Source: Sva-07 sp963717385 (lineage in GTDB: Bacteria; Actinomycetota; Acidimicrobiia; Acidimicrobiales; Ilumatobacteraceae). From it: 64,000 nt of DNA. Each line of letters opens with the position of its first letter. The first letter of the stretch is position 1. Shown here in pieces: positions 11,377-22,495 of the stretch. The stretch lies in assembly GCA_963717385.1 (NCBI GenBank), contig CAVQWE010000001.1:58183-122182 (forward strand). Direction: 5' to 3'. The notes below the pieces were generated by a model. The model saw only the letters and a program-made list of their open reading frames with translations, did no database searches and was not told the origin of the DNA. The position numbers were made by a program, and so were the translations under genes.

Positions 11377-12390
11377 ATGGCCACCCCGGCGAGCAGGCAG
11401 CGAGTCGACCTCGATGCGCTCGCCGACGGTGTGCTCGCTGGCCAACGCGCCACGATCGCCAAGGCGATCACCCTCGTCGAGTCCACTCGACCTGATCACC
11501 AAGACACCGCGCAAGAACTGCTGGTGCGCCTCACGCCGCATGCTGGCTCCGCTCAGCGGGTGGGAATCAGTGGGGTACCCGGCGTCGGCAAGTCGACCTT
11601 CATCGACGCGTTCGGCACGATGCTGATCGGCGAGGGCCATCGGGTGGCGGTGCTCGCCGTCGACCCGTCGTCGACGGTGTCGGGTGGCAGCATCCTCGGC
11701 GACAAGACCCGGATGGCGCGCCTCGCCTACGAACCCGACGCCTACATCCGTCCGTCGCCCACATCTGGCACGCTCGGCGGTGTCGCACGGGCGACTCGTG
11801 AGGCGATCGTGGTGGTCGAAGCTGCTGGTTTCGACGTCGTGCTCGTCGAGACGGTCGGCGTCGGGCAGTCGGAGACCGCGGTGGCCGACATGGTCGATTG
11901 CTTCCTCGTGCTGCTCCTCGCTCGCAGCGGCGACTCGCTGCAAGGCATCAAGAAGGGCGTTCTCGAACTCGCCGACATCGTGGCCATCAACAAAGCCGAC
12001 GGTGGCCACGTGATCGAAGCCCAGTCAGCAGCCCGCGAACTCGCCGACGCACTGCACCTGCTCCAGCCGCTCAACGCCGACTGGTCGCCACCGGTGCTCA
12101 CCTGCAGCGCCATCGAGGATCGAGGGCTCACCGAGATCTGGCAGCAGATCGAATCGCACCGCAACACCCTCGAACGCAACGGCGCGAGGGCAGCCAAGCG
12201 CGACCAGCAGCAGGTGCGTTGGATGTGGACCGCCGTCGAGGAACGCCTGGTCGGGCACCTCAGGGCGCACCCCGCAGTGCGAGCCCTGACACCAACACTC
12301 ACCGAAGCCCTCCGAACTGGTACGACCACCCCGACCAGCGCAGCCGCCGCACTCCTCGCGGCCTACGAGTCGGCTGCTGCGCAGCCGTAG
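11377..12390 (+). CDS. meaB: MeaB/ArgK-type G-protein chaperone of methylmalonyl-CoA mutase
   Basis: A 337-residue GTPase that guards cobalamin loading and repair of the mutase. The P-loop is GVPGVGKST (residues about 66-74), followed by VLAVDPSSTVSGGSILGDKTRM and the ETVGVGQSE switch motif. The NKAD guanine-specificity motif is visible in DIVAINKADGG. It starts 5 bp after mutB, completing a mutA-mutB-meaB operon. Its stop codon lies inside the hairpin shared with the convergent neighbour. Confidence 0.97.
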   Translation: MATPASRQRVDLDALADGVLAGQRATIAKAITLVESTRPDHQDTAQELLVRLTPHAGSAQRVGISGVPGVGKSTFIDAFGTMLIGEGHRVAVLAVDPSSTVSGGSILGDKTRMARLAYEPDAYIRPSPTSGTLGGVARATREAIVVVEAAGFDVVLVETVGVGQSETAVADMVDCFLVLLLARSGDSLQGIKKGVLELADIVAINKADGGHVIEAQSAARELADALHLLQPLNADWSPPVLTCSAIEDRGLTEIWQQIESHRNTLERNGARAAKRDQQQVRWMWTAVEERLVGHLRAHPAVRALTPTLTEALRTGTTTPTSAAAALLAAYESAAAQP

Positions 12391-12417
12391 ACACCGCAGC
12401 GGCCGCGGGCTGTCTAC
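12387..12417. terminator. Hairpin between converging meaB and the zinc-ribbon gene
   Basis: GTAGACA (12387-12393) pairs with TGTCTAC (12411-12417), with an inner CCGC/GCGG pair around an AGCGGCC loop. It covers both stop codons. There is no U-tract, so it may act as a bidirectional, factor-assisted terminator. Confidence 0.6.
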
Positions 12418-13662
12418 CTGGATCGGTTGAGGCGGAACGTTGCGAGTGCTGCAGCGACCACGAGCAGGGCCAGGCTGGCGACCATGCCGACATTGGTGAC
12501 TGCGTGCGGAACGGTGCTGACCGCCCCCGGATTCCGGTCGGCGATACCGACCGGATTCGAGCCGATCTGCCCGAGTGAGGTGATCCAGAGCCACAGCGGA
12601 ACGCTGAGGCCACCGGCCGCGAGCCCGAGGCCGTAGCTGCGCACGATCAACATGCCCACCACGCCGGCGAGGGCGATGAGTGCCACCTGCCCGAGCCGCC
12701 CGGCGAAGAATGCCGTCGGGAGGTCACGTGTCGGATCGATCGACCGGAAGTTGTCGGCGAACACCGCGTCGACGGGCACGAGGGGACCGAAGGCCAACAC
12801 CACCATGGCCACCGCGGTGACCGCCGCGATGAGCGGGTTGAGCGCAGGTCGTCCGCCGGCGCCGATCGAGCGAAGTGAGGCGAAGAACACGATCAGGCCC
12901 ACCACGCCGACGCCGACGATCAACCACCATCCGAGATCTCGGGTGACCGTGAGCGTGAACTGCACCGACGATGTGCGTGTGATCGATTCGGCGATCGCGA
13001 TCGGCAACTCGGCCAGGCCGATTGCCAACCCGGCCCATCCGGCGAGCGCGAGGCCGGCGCCGCCAGCGAGCCCAGCCCCCCAGCGCAGACCGAAGCAGGC
13101 GAGGAGTGCGCCGAGCACCATCACCGCAGCACCGATGAAACCAGCGAGGCCGAGGTTCGAGCCGAGCTCGTCGAGCGACTGCGGCCCGGTGGAGATGCCC
13201 GACACCGGTCGTGTGGTTCGCAGATCGATGACTTCGGCCGCGATGGTCATCAGCATCGCGGCCGTACCGAAGATGGCCAGGAGGAAGATGATGCGGAACT
13301 GGAACGGTTCGCGTGGCGTCGGGTAGTCGGTGAGGTCGGCGCTGCCGTCGAACACCGCAGGCATCTCAGCGGTCACCGGCGGGGCGAACACATCGACCGG
13401 TGACGTTTCGACCACCTCGATCGGTTCGGTGACCCCGACGGGCTCGGTCGTTGCGATCGGTTCGGTGACGGCGAACGGCTCGGTGGTGACCTCGATCGGT
13501 TCGGTGACGGCGAACGGCTCGGTGGTGACCTCGATCGGTTCGGTGACGTGCGACAGGTGCGGTGTCGAGATCGGCGTTGATCGTCGTCGACAAGTCGATG
13601 CCGCACTCCTGGCAGAACTTCTGTGGCTCCGAGACCTCGATCCCGCAGCGAGGACACCGCAT
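12414..13662 (-). CDS. Zinc-ribbon membrane protein with Thr/Glu/Pro repeats (frameshifted as assembled)
   Basis: The function is unknown. The N-terminus MRCPRCGIEVSEPQKFCQECGIDL is a double-zinc ribbon (CPRC...CQEC) of the kind found on many actinobacterial membrane proteins. A repeated linker follows with two exact 39-bp units encoding TEPIEVTTEPFAV. After that come about eight hydrophobic helices (FRIIFLLAIFGTAAMLMTIAAEV onward). One base is gained or two lost near 13550: the ribbon and the linker are in different frames but share codon style. The start is the ATG ending at 13662. It is convergent with meaB and divergent from gluQ. Confidence 0.78.
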
Positions 13663-13740
13663 GCCACGACTGTAGGAGATCAGGCGCCGATCGCCGCGCC
13701 GATCGAGCCAATGTGACCATCGGTCCGCAACACTGGCGGC

Positions 13741-14664
13741 GTGACCGGACGTTTTGCGCCTTCCCCCACCGGTGACCTGCACCTCGGCAACCTGCGCACC
13801 GCGGCGATCGCTTGGCTGGCTGCTCGATCGCGCGGCGACGACTTCATCGTGCGGATGGAAGACCTCGACCGTCACCAGTCGAGCGTCGCTCTCGAGCGGT
13901 CGCAACTCGACGACCTCGCAGCGCTCGGAATCGACTGGGAGGGGGAGGTCGTGCGCCAGAGCGAACGATTCGATCGCTACGAGGCGGCCATCGAGGTCCT
14001 CGCGGCCGACGACCTGGTCTACGAGTGCTACTGCTCGCGTCGCGAAATCCGCGAAGAGATCGAGTCGGCGTCGCACGCGCCTCACGGTCCACCGGGGTCG
14101 TATCCGGGCACGTGTCGAACTCTGAGCGCGAACGAGCGCGCGCAGCGGCGCGCCAGCGGGCGGCCTCCTGCGCTCCGGCTGCGAGCCCAAGGCCAGGTGA
14201 TCGAGTTCCACGATGTGCTCCACGGCGCCGTCTCCGGCGTGGTCGACGACGTCGTGTTGCGACGAAACGATGGTGTACCCGCGTACAACCTCGCAGTCGT
14301 GGTCGACGATGCCGTACAGGGCGTGACCGAGGTGGTGCGAGGTGACGACCTGCTGTCGTCCACCCCTCGTCAGATCCATCTGCAACAGCTCCTCGGCTTC
14401 CCCCGACCCACGTACCTGCATGTTCCGCTGGTGGTCGATGCCGACGGTGAACGACTCGCCAAACGACGTGGCGAACCGGTCACGATGGCTGAATTGGCAG
14501 CGATCGGGGTCACCGCAGGAGACATCACCGCGTGGATCATCGAATCGCTCGGATTCGGCCCGACCCCCCAGTCGCTCACCCTGCGTGACCTCGTGGAACG
14601 GTTCGATCCGGCGTCGATTCCGCTGGAGCCCTGCTCGTTGCCGCCTTTCGTTGGTTCGAACTGA
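13741..14664 (+). CDS. gluQ: Glutamyl-queuosine tRNA(Asp) synthetase-like protein
   Basis: A 307-residue truncated glutamyl-tRNA synthetase paralogue that attaches glutamate to queuosine in tRNA-Asp. The class I signature HIGH appears as HLGN (residues 14-17) after FAPSPTGDL, and KMSKS appears as LAKRRG near residue 240. A zinc site fits the CYC...Y...C pattern in YECYCSRREI and SYPGTCR. The anticodon-binding domain is absent, as in the GluQ/YadB family; full GltX is about 470-490 residues. Whether the host makes queuosine cannot be seen here. The GTG at 13741 starts directly at the catalytic fold. Confidence 0.85.
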   Translation: MTGRFAPSPTGDLHLGNLRTAAIAWLAARSRGDDFIVRMEDLDRHQSSVALERSQLDDLAALGIDWEGEVVRQSERFDRYEAAIEVLAADDLVYECYCSRREIREEIESASHAPHGPPGSYPGTCRTLSANERAQRRASGRPPALRLRAQGQVIEFHDVLHGAVSGVVDDVVLRRNDGVPAYNLAVVVDDAVQGVTEVVRGDDLLSSTPRQIHLQQLLGFPRPTYLHVPLVVDADGERLAKRRGEPVTMAELAAIGVTAGDITAWIIESLGFGPTPQSLTLRDLVERFDPASIPLEPCSLPPFVGSN

Positions 14665-14727
14665 AATCTGCGGAACTCTGAGCAGGTGCCGACACGCTGT
14701 CGCCGATCGCCGTTAGGCTCACCGACC

Positions 14728-15691
14728 GTGGTGGAACAAGAACGCAAGCGCGCAAAGATCGGCACCGTCGTGGTGTTCGGGCTCGTCGCCATCGCTGGCT
14801 GCTCCACCGCGGTGACCAGCGGAACTGGCGGCGACGGCGCGTCGGCGTCGCCGGTCAACGCCGTCAGCTTCGACGAGTCCGACACATCCGAGTCCAGCGC
14901 AGCAACCACCGAAGCGCCCACCACCACCGCTGTGCCCACCACCACAGCAGCGCCCACGACCACCGCAGCGCCCACCACCACGGTCGCGCCCGACCACCAC
15001 CGTGGCCCCGACCACCACCGTGCCGGCCAACATCGTTCCCGTCGAGGTCCTCGACCCGCCACTGCAGGCGGTCGGATCGAGCGACGGCCAAGAGACCGCT
15101 CGTATCCAGATGCGACTCTTCGAGCTCGGTTTCTGGGTGTCGGCCGCTGACGGCGGCTACGGGCTCACCACCAGGCAAGCGGTCATGGCCTTCGAGAAGT
15201 ACATGGGCTTCGAGGCCGACGGCACGGTCGACCAGCGCACCGCCGACGCGCTCACCAGCATGACGCTGCGCCCGATCGCTCGTGCGAACTCCGGCACCCT
15301 GGTCGAGGTCGACAAGGCCAAGCAGCTGCTGTTCTTCGTGATCGACGGCCGCACCGAGTGGATCCTCAACACCTCGACCGGTAACGGCGAGTCGTACACC
15401 GAGGAAGACAAGAACACCCCCGGCGAGATGATCTCCGGCGTGTCACTCACCCCCAGCGGGCTGCACAAGGTCAACCGCGAGCGTCCCGATGGCTGGTGGG
15501 AAGGAGACCTCGGCGAGATCTATCGCCCGAAGTACTTCGTTGGTGGCGTCGCCGTACACGGCTCGAACAGCATTCCGAACTACCCCGCATCGCACGGTTG
15601 CGTTCGCGTGAGCGTTCCCGCGATGGACTGGATCTGGGACAGCGGTGTCATGCCGATGCGCACCCCGGTCTGGGTCCACGACGGCGCCTGA
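14728..15691 (+). CDS. Lipoprotein L,D-transpeptidase with peptidoglycan-binding domain (frameshifted as assembled)
   Basis: Secreted cell-wall enzyme. It starts VVEQERKRAKIGTVVVFGLVAIAGC, a lipoprotein signal with lipobox IAGC. A Thr/Pro/Ala linker (PTTTAAPTTT repeats) follows, then a PG_binding_1 domain (ARIQMRLFELGFWVSAADGGYGLTTRQAVMAFEKYMG) and a YkuD catalytic domain ending HGSNSIPNYPASHGCVRVS, whose HGCVR Cys is the nucleophile forming 3-3 cross-links. An extra C in a CCC run (14989-14991) shifts the frame inside the linker. Removing it gives continuous PTTTVAPTTTVAPTTTVPA. It lies between gluQ and the beta-galactosidase with no obvious operon. Confidence 0.9.
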
Positions 15692-15733
15692 GCCGCTGAC
15701 AACTGCCGTCGCTCCGTCTGGGAGACTCGGCTG

Positions 15734-18680
15734 ATGCTTCCCGCCATCGGTGCCATCCGGCCGTGGGCCGACCCGCACGTCGTCTCGATCAACCGCCTGT
15801 CGATGCGGCCGCCAACCGCCCCCGCCGCCACACTCGACCGGGCTCGAACGGGCGAAGCCTCGCAGTTTCGTCGATCGCTCGACGGTCGATGGCAGTTCCG
15901 ACTCTTCGACGATCCCGACCGGATTCCGACATCGGCGATCGGCCGACCAGCCACCGGCAGCGGCCTGGTCGTCGGTGGCGGTGCCCGGCAACTGGACGCT
16001 GCAGGGTGTCGGCGATCTCCCGCAGTACACCAACGTGCGCATGCCGTTCCACGGCCCGCCACCACGGTTGCCCGACCGCAACCCGACCGGCGTGTATCGC
16101 CGCACGATGCGGATTCCGCAACGTTGGCTCGACCGCCAGGTGGTGATCCATGTCGGCGGCGCCGAGAGCGTGCACGCGTTGTATGTCAACGGCGAGTTCG
16201 TCGGCTACGGCACCGACAGCCGCCTCGCCAGCGAGTACGACATCACCTCGTTCGTGCACGCTGGCGTCAACGATGTCGCCATCGTGGTGATGCGGTGGAG
16301 CGCGCACAGCTACGTCGAAGACCAGGATCAGTGGTGGATGGCCGGCTTGCACCGGTCGGTGTTCGTCGAAGCCCGAGGCGCGGTGCACCTGGGCTCGCTG
16401 GTGTGCGACGCAGGCCTGCGCGAACCGGCCGCACCCGATGCTGTCGGCACACTCGATGTGCGCGCCACGATCGACGGCCTGGCACCCCCTGGCCCAGGGT
16501 GGCGGGTCCGTTTCGGCGTCGAGACGCTGCGCGGGCGACGACTGGGACGACCGAAGACCGTCGACGTGCCACACCGATTCGCCACGCCGTACCTCTTCAG
16601 TGGTCACACCGCTGCGGCTTCGTTCGAGTTGCCCGGCATCGAGCCGTGGTCGGCCGAGTCACCGACGCGCTATCGGGTGACGGCCGAGCTCCTCGACCCC
16701 GACGGTGGCGTCGCCGAGGTGCATGCACAGTTGATCGGGTTCCGGTCGGTCGAGGTTCGCGATCGCCAGCTGCTCGTCAACGGCGAGCCGGTGTGGATCT
16801 TCGGCGTCAACAGACACGATCATCACCCGACACGGGGCAAGGCGGTGACGCTCGACGACATGCGCGACGACCTCCTCGCGATGCGGCGTCACAACATCAC
16901 CGCCGTCCGCTGTTCGCACTATCCCAACGATCCGCGTCTGCTCGAGCTCTGTGACGAGATCGGGATGTACGTCGTCGACGAAGCCAACATCGAGAGTCAC
17001 GCCTACAACACCAGCCTGTGCGACGACCCCCGCTACCGGTCGACCTGGCTGTCGCGCGGCGCACGCATGGTCGAACGTGACCGCAACCATCCGAGCGTGA
17101 TCTTGTGGTCGCTCGGCAACGAAGCCGGCTACGGCAGCAACCATGAGGCGCTGGCGGGCTGGATCCGCCGCACCGACCCCTCGCGGCCGCTGCACTACGA
17201 GGGCGCAGTGTTCCACGACGGCTGGGTCGACGGCGGAGCGGCCGGCAGCGATGTCGTGTGTCCGATGTACCCGACGATCGACTCGATCGCCGAATACGGG
17301 CGCAACGGGCTGGGCGATCGGCCGTTGATCATGTGCGAGTACAGCCACGCGATGGGCAACTCGAACGGCTCACTCGCCGACTACTGGGACGTGATCACCA
17401 CCACGCCCGGCCTGCAGGGTGGGTTCATCTGGGAGTGGAAGGACCATGGCCTGCTCACCCGTCTGCCGAGCGGCAAGCGGGGGTTCGCCTACGGCGGCCA
17501 GTTCGGAGACGAGCCCAACGACGGCAACTTCGTTGCCGATGGGCTGATGTCGTCGGACCTGCAACCCCATCCGGGGGTGCAGGAGGTGATGTGGGTGTAC
17601 CGGCCGGTGGTGGTGTCGCTTCGCGGCGACACGCTGAAGATCACCAACCGGCGCAGTTTCACCGACCTCGCCGATCTGGCCGCAACGTGGGAGCTGCTGG
17701 TGGCCGGCGACGTGGTCGCGTCCGGTTCGCTCGATGTCGAGGTGGCACCAGCGGCGAGCGTCGAGTTGCCGATGCCGTGCGAGGTTCCCAACGGGCCTGA
17801 CGCTCATCTCACCATCCGCTGGGCGCAGCGTCGCACCGCACCGTGGGCGCCGAAAGGTCACCTCGTGGCCTGGGATCAGCTCACCCTCCGCAAACCAGAT
17901 CAGCCGAACCCCACCCCCGAATTCGGTGCGAATTTCTCGCTGGGCGCGAGGATGGCTCCGAATTTCGGACCTGATGGAGGACCGCAGCTGGCGTTGTTCC
18001 GGGCACCGATGGACAACGACGGGTTCAAGCTGTTGCCCGACCTCGGTCGACGGATCGGAGTCGGTGGCGATGGGCTCGGCCATTGGATCGACGCCGGAAT
18101 CCACCACCAGCGTGCCGACGACCTCGTCGATCACCACCACGACCTGGTCGTCCTCGCCGACGGGTCCGAACTGCACACCCATCGGGTCACGATTCCCGAC
18201 CATCTCGACGATGTCGCTCGTGTCGGCGTGACGTTCGAACTCCGGCCCGGTTTCGATCGGCTCCGCTGGTACGGCCGGGGACCGCTCGAGAACTACCCCG
18301 ACCGCAATCGTGGGGCCGTCCTGGGCGTGTGGGAATCCGAGGTCGACGAATCGCCGTACCTCGTGCCCCAGGAGTTCGGACTGCGCACCGACTGTCGCTG
18401 GTTCGAGTTCGTCGATTCGTCGAGCGGCGACCTCGTGCGTCTCGATGTGCTCGAACCGACATCGATGCATGTCTCGGCCACCCGGTTCACCACCGACGAC
18501 CTGTACGGCGCCGCCCACGAGACCGACCTGCGCCCGCGACGAACACTGGTGATCCATGCCGACGTGGCCCACCGCGGCGTGGGCACTGGCAGCTGTGGGC
18601 CCGACGTGCTCGATGGCTACCGGATCCGCCCGGGCACGTTCCGCTTCGCCTACCGACTGGCCAGTACGCCAGGGGGTTGA
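15734..18680 (+). CDS. lacZ: GH2 beta-galactosidase, LacZ type (frameshifted as assembled)
   Basis: About 980-residue glycoside hydrolase. The jelly-roll domain includes SVAVPGNWTLQGVGDLPQYTN and GVYRRTMRIP. The TIM-barrel has HYPNDPRLLELCDEIGMYVVDEANIESH, acid/base Glu in ILWSLGNEAGYGSNH, and nucleophile Glu in LIMCEYSHAMGNSNG. The C-terminal beta-galactosidase small-chain domain has FRAPMDNDG and WYGRGPLENYPDR. No signal peptide is visible, so it is cytoplasmic. One extra base near 15955-15965 separates the first about 75 residues from the rest. It lies 90 bp before the ABC importer and probably processes what that system imports; beta-galactosides are an inference from the family. Confidence 0.93.
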
Positions 18681-18770
18681 TCGCCGTCATTTGCGAAACC
18701 GCGCGCAGAGGTGAAGAATGCGCCACAACAATTCGCGGCGCTGAGGCGCCCAGTTCCCAAAGGGGTTCGA

Positions 18771-20569
18771 ATGTCGAGGCGTCTCATCGGCGCCGGTCTG
18801 TTGACCGGCGTGTTGTTCTCGGGTGCCGTCGTGTCGACGGCGTTCGCGCAAAGCGACTCGGGAGCCGACGACTCGGGCGACACGGTCACGCTCACGATCG
18901 GGTTGCTGCAGGATCTCTCGTCGCCGAACGTCACGGTGGGTTTCCTCGTGCCCGACTACGAGGTCTGGAACCTCCAGTACGCGTCGCTCACCGACAAAGC
19001 CGCCGACGATTTCGAGACCACACCCGGCCTCGCGGAGTCGTGGGAGGAGTCGAACGACGGCCTGACCTACACCTACACGTTGCGCGAGGGCCTCGCCTGG
19101 TCCGACGGCGAGCCCCTGACCGCCGACGACATCGCGTACACGGTCAACCGCTCACGCGACGAGGAGTGGTCCAACCACTACTCGACGGCGGCAGAACCTC
19201 GATGCCGTCGTCATCGACGAGCGCACCGTCGAGATCACCAGTCGTCGGTACCCGACCCGAAGTTGCCGACATGGACGCCTACATCGTGCCCGAGCACATC
19301 TACGAGGAGATCTCCGTCGACGACCTTGCGTCCTACGACGGCCTCGATGGTGTGGCATCGGGCCAGTACTCGCTCACCGAGTGGCGGTCCGGGCAGGACT
19401 GGACCATGGAGGAGAACCCCAACTGGTACGGCGACGACAACGGCATCGACCGCATCGTCTACCGGGTCTTCACCAACGGTGACGCCATGGTCGCAGCCCT
19501 CCAGGCAGGCGAGATCGACGCCGCTCACGCGCTGCCACGTTCGTCGCTCGAACGGCTCCAAGGCGACGCGAACATCGAAACCGTGTCGGGCGAACAGGGC
19601 TCGTTCACCGAGCTGGCGATGAACGGTGGCGCCGCTGGCCTCGGCGACGGCCACCCGGCGCTCCAAGATCTCGTGGTGCGCCAGGCCATCGCTCATGCCA
19701 TCGACCGCGACGTGCTGTTCGATCGGGTCGCACTGGGGACTGGTTCGGTCGGTTCGGTGATGATCCCGTCGGCCGACCCGGCTTGGACACCGGAACTCTC
19801 CGACGACGAGTCGTTCGGGTTCGACCCCGAACTCGCGAACTCGATGCTCGACGACGCCGGCTACCTCGACAGTGACGGCGACGGTGTCCGCGAAATGCCC
19901 GACGGAAGCGACCCGTTGAACTTCCGCTACATCGAACGATCCGAGTCCGACGTTGCCCCAGCGATCCGTGAATTCGTCACGCAGTGGCTGTCGGACATCG
20001 GCATCGGCACCGAGGTGTCGGTGATGGACGACGGCCAGCTGTACGAGGCCAGCATTGCCGGCGAGTACGACCTCTTCGTGTGGGGCTGGACGCCGTTCGT
20101 CGATCCCGACCCGCAGCTGAGCTACTTCACCTGCGACCAGCTGACCACCGATGTCGACGACCCGGGCAACAACGATGCCAACTGGTGCGACCCGGCCTAC
20201 GACGAGTTGTACGAGCAGCAGAAGGTCGAGCTCGATCGCGACGCTCGCATCGAGATCGTGCACGAGATGGTGCAGCTGTTCCACGAGACCGGCACCTACG
20301 TCGTGTTGCTCTCCGACGCCGACCCGCAGGCCTACCGCACCGACCGGTTCGAGGGGTGGCTGCGTCAGCCTGCTGAGGTCGGCCCCGTGCTGTTCTCCAA
20401 CAGCTCGCCGACCTACGCGAACCTGCGTCTCATCGAGGGCGGTAGTGACGGCGGCGGTGGGTTGTCGACCGGGTTGATGATCGCGCTGATCGTCGGCGGG
20501 CTCGTGGTGGTCGGTGGCGGGGCCTTCTTCCTGGCCCGCTCTCGGGCCGGCGCGGACGACCGCGAGTAG
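18771..20569 (+). CDS. Extracellular solute-binding protein family 5, C-terminally anchored (multiple frameshifts)
   Basis: Oligopeptide/oligosaccharide-type binding protein. The Sec signal is MSRRLIGAGLLTGVLFSGAVVSTAFAQS with a likely AFA-QS cleavage site and no lipobox Cys. SBP_bac_5 features are LAESWEESNDGLTYTYTLREGLAWSDGEPLTADDIAYTVNR, AIAHAIDRDVLFDRVALG, and DLFVWGWTPFVDPDPQLSYF. The C-terminus ends in one hydrophobic helix (GLMIALIVGGLVVVGGGAFFLARSR), so it appears membrane-anchored. Three small indels cluster at about 19190, 19243 and 19273, where QNLDAVVIDERTVEIT and SSVPDPKLPT read in different frames. AAAGGGG precedes the ATG at 18771. Confidence 0.88.
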
Positions 20570-20573
20570 CCAC

Positions 20574-21542
20574 GTGCGGGCACGATTCGTTGGCGCCAAG
20601 GTTGCGGGTTCGCTCGCGACCTTGGCCTTCGTGCTCGTCGTCAACTTCTTTCTGTTCCGCGTCGTCAACGACGACCCGACCGGTTCGATGTTCCGCGGTC
20701 GGAACATGAGCGCCGACCAGATCCAGCAGCGGCGCGAACAGTTCAACCTCACCGGATCACGATTCGACCAGTTCGTCGCGTACGTGCAGCAGACGCTGCG
20801 GGGCAACCTCGGCGATTCGTTCCTCAGCAACCGGCCGGTCACCACCGAGATCCGCGAGGCGATCTGGCCGACCGTTGCGCTCGTGGGCACCTCGACGGTG
20901 CTTGCGATGCTGATCGGCGTCACGTTCGGCATCTACGCCGGGTGGCGCCGCCGCAGCAAGTTCGACGTTGCGTCGACCTCGTTCTCGATGTTCACCTATT
21001 CGGTCCCCGACTTCTGGTTGGGGATGCTGCTGCTCGCCTTTTTCGCCGTGCACCTCGGCTGGTTCCCCACCGGCGGATTCGAAGACGCAGGCAGCACCGC
21101 GACCGGACTGGCAGCACTGCTCGACCAGGCGCACCACATGGTGTTGCCGGCGCTGACGCTCACGCTCGCATACATCGGCGAGTACATGATCGTGATGCGC
21201 TCGTCGATCCTCGACACCGTCGGCGAGGACTACTTGCAGCTCGCCCGCGCCAAGGGCCTGCGCGACGCTGACGTCCGCAGGCGACACGCCGTTCCCAACG
21301 CGCTGCTCCCGGTGGTCAGCCTGACCGCGCTCAACTTCGGGTTCATCCTCTCGGGAGCGATCGCAGTCGAGTCGATCTTCTCGTGGCCCGGTCTGGGCCA
21401 GGCCACCCTCGAGGCCATTCGCGGCCCCGACTTCCCGATGCTGCAAGGCTTGTTCTTGCTGTTCAGCATCTCGTTGATCGTCGCCAACCTCGCCGTCGAC
21501 CTCCTCTACGGCTACCTCGACCCGCGAGTGAGCGGCCGATGA
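20574..21542 (+). CDS. ABC transporter permease, DppB/OppB type
   Basis: A 322-residue inner-membrane subunit with about six helices. The N-terminal segment (VAGSLATLAFVLVVNFFLFRVV) and the extracytoplasmic DDPTGSMFRGRNMSADQIQQRREQFNLTGSRFDQFVAYVQQTLRGNLGDSF region are typical of OppB. The EAA cytoplasmic loop reads DYLQLARAKGLRDADVRRRHAVPNALLPV. The GTG at 20574, 4 bp after the binding-protein stop, fits the operon. The next permease overlaps by 4 nt. Confidence 0.94.
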   Translation: MRARFVGAKVAGSLATLAFVLVVNFFLFRVVNDDPTGSMFRGRNMSADQIQQRREQFNLTGSRFDQFVAYVQQTLRGNLGDSFLSNRPVTTEIREAIWPTVALVGTSTVLAMLIGVTFGIYAGWRRRSKFDVASTSFSMFTYSVPDFWLGMLLLAFFAVHLGWFPTGGFEDAGSTATGLAALLDQAHHMVLPALTLTLAYIGEYMIVMRSSILDTVGEDYLQLARAKGLRDADVRRRHAVPNALLPVVSLTALNFGFILSGAIAVESIFSWPGLGQATLEAIRGPDFPMLQGLFLLFSISLIVANLAVDLLYGYLDPRVSGR

Positions 21543-22495
21543 GCGACCCACCGAACGATCCGGTCGCGCTCCCGACCGAGCATCTCGACTACTCGCCACG
21601 CGCCGCCGCATGGGAGCGCCGCCGCGCCGCATTCGGGGTGTTCGCTCGCCGCGTACGTGCCGACCGAGTCGCGTTCGGCGGGCTCATCGTGCTGGTGCTG
21701 TTCATCGTCATGGCGGTCGCGGCGCCGTTGATCAGCCCTCGCAGCGGGTTGAGCGCTGTGGATTCGATCGCCAACCCCGCCTGGGCCCGTCCGAGCTGGG
21801 AGTTCCCAATGGGTACCGATCACCTCGGACGATCGGTCGCAGCACAGTTCGTCTGGGGAGCGCGGGTCAGCTTGTTCGTCGGGTTCGCAGCCACGATCCT
21901 CACCGTTGGCATCGGATCGCTCGTCGGCATCGTGTCGGGATTCTTCGGCGGCCGGACCGATTCGGCGTTGATGCGCCTCACCGACTGGTTCCTCGTCATC
22001 CCGTTCCTGCCCTTGGCGATCGTGCTGGCGACCGTGCTCGACCGCTCGTTGTGGAACATCGTGCTGGTCATCGGAGTCACCACGTGGCCGTCGACCGCAC
22101 GACTCATACGCGCCCAGGTCCTCACAGTGAAGCAGCGTCTCTATGTCGACCGGGCGAGAGCCCTCGGCGCAGGGCGGACCCACATCGTCAGCCGGCACAT
22201 CCTGCCCAACGTGGCCCCGCTGATCCTGGCAAGCGTCACCCTCGCCGTGCCGATCTCGATCCTCACCGAGACCACGCTCGCCTTTCTCGGTCTTGCCGAC
22301 CCGAACCAGACGTCGTGGGGCAAGACGCTCGAGGAGGCCTTCGGTGCCGGAGCGATCAGCCGCAACGCCTGGTGGTACTACCTGCCCGCCGGGCTCGGCA
22401 TCGTGGCCGTCGTGCTGGCGTTCACCCTGTTCGGACGGGCACTCGAAGAGATTTTGGACCCGCGCCTGCGCGAGCGGAGCGGGGGGCAGCGATGA
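21539..22495 (+). CDS. ABC transporter permease, DppC/OppC type
   Basis: A 318-residue second permease. After a cytoplasmic N-terminus (MSDPPNDPVALPTEHLDYSPRAAAWERRRAAF) it has about six helices. The OppC hallmark PMGTDHLGRSVAAQFVWGARVSLFVGF is clear, and the EAA loop reads YVDRARALGAGRTHIVSRHILPNVAPLI. ATGA overlaps at both ends tie it to the upstream permease and the downstream ATPase. Confidence 0.94.
   Translation: MSDPPNDPVALPTEHLDYSPRAAAWERRRAAFGVFARRVRADRVAFGGLIVLVLFIVMAVAAPLISPRSGLSAVDSIANPAWARPSWEFPMGTDHLGRSVAAQFVWGARVSLFVGFAATILTVGIGSLVGIVSGFFGGRTDSALMRLTDWFLVIPFLPLAIVLATVLDRSLWNIVLVIGVTTWPSTARLIRAQVLTVKQRLYVDRARALGAGRTHIVSRHILPNVAPLILASVTLAVPISILTETTLAFLGLADPNQTSWGKTLEEAFGAGAISRNAWWYYLPAGLGIVAVVLAFTLFGRALEEILDPRLRERSGGQR

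Noticed and set aside
18083..19260. 5' half of the 828-residue frame over lacZ and the binding protein
   Set aside because: Arg-rich shadow. Only the part after about 19270 is real, as the continuation of the frameshifted binding protein.
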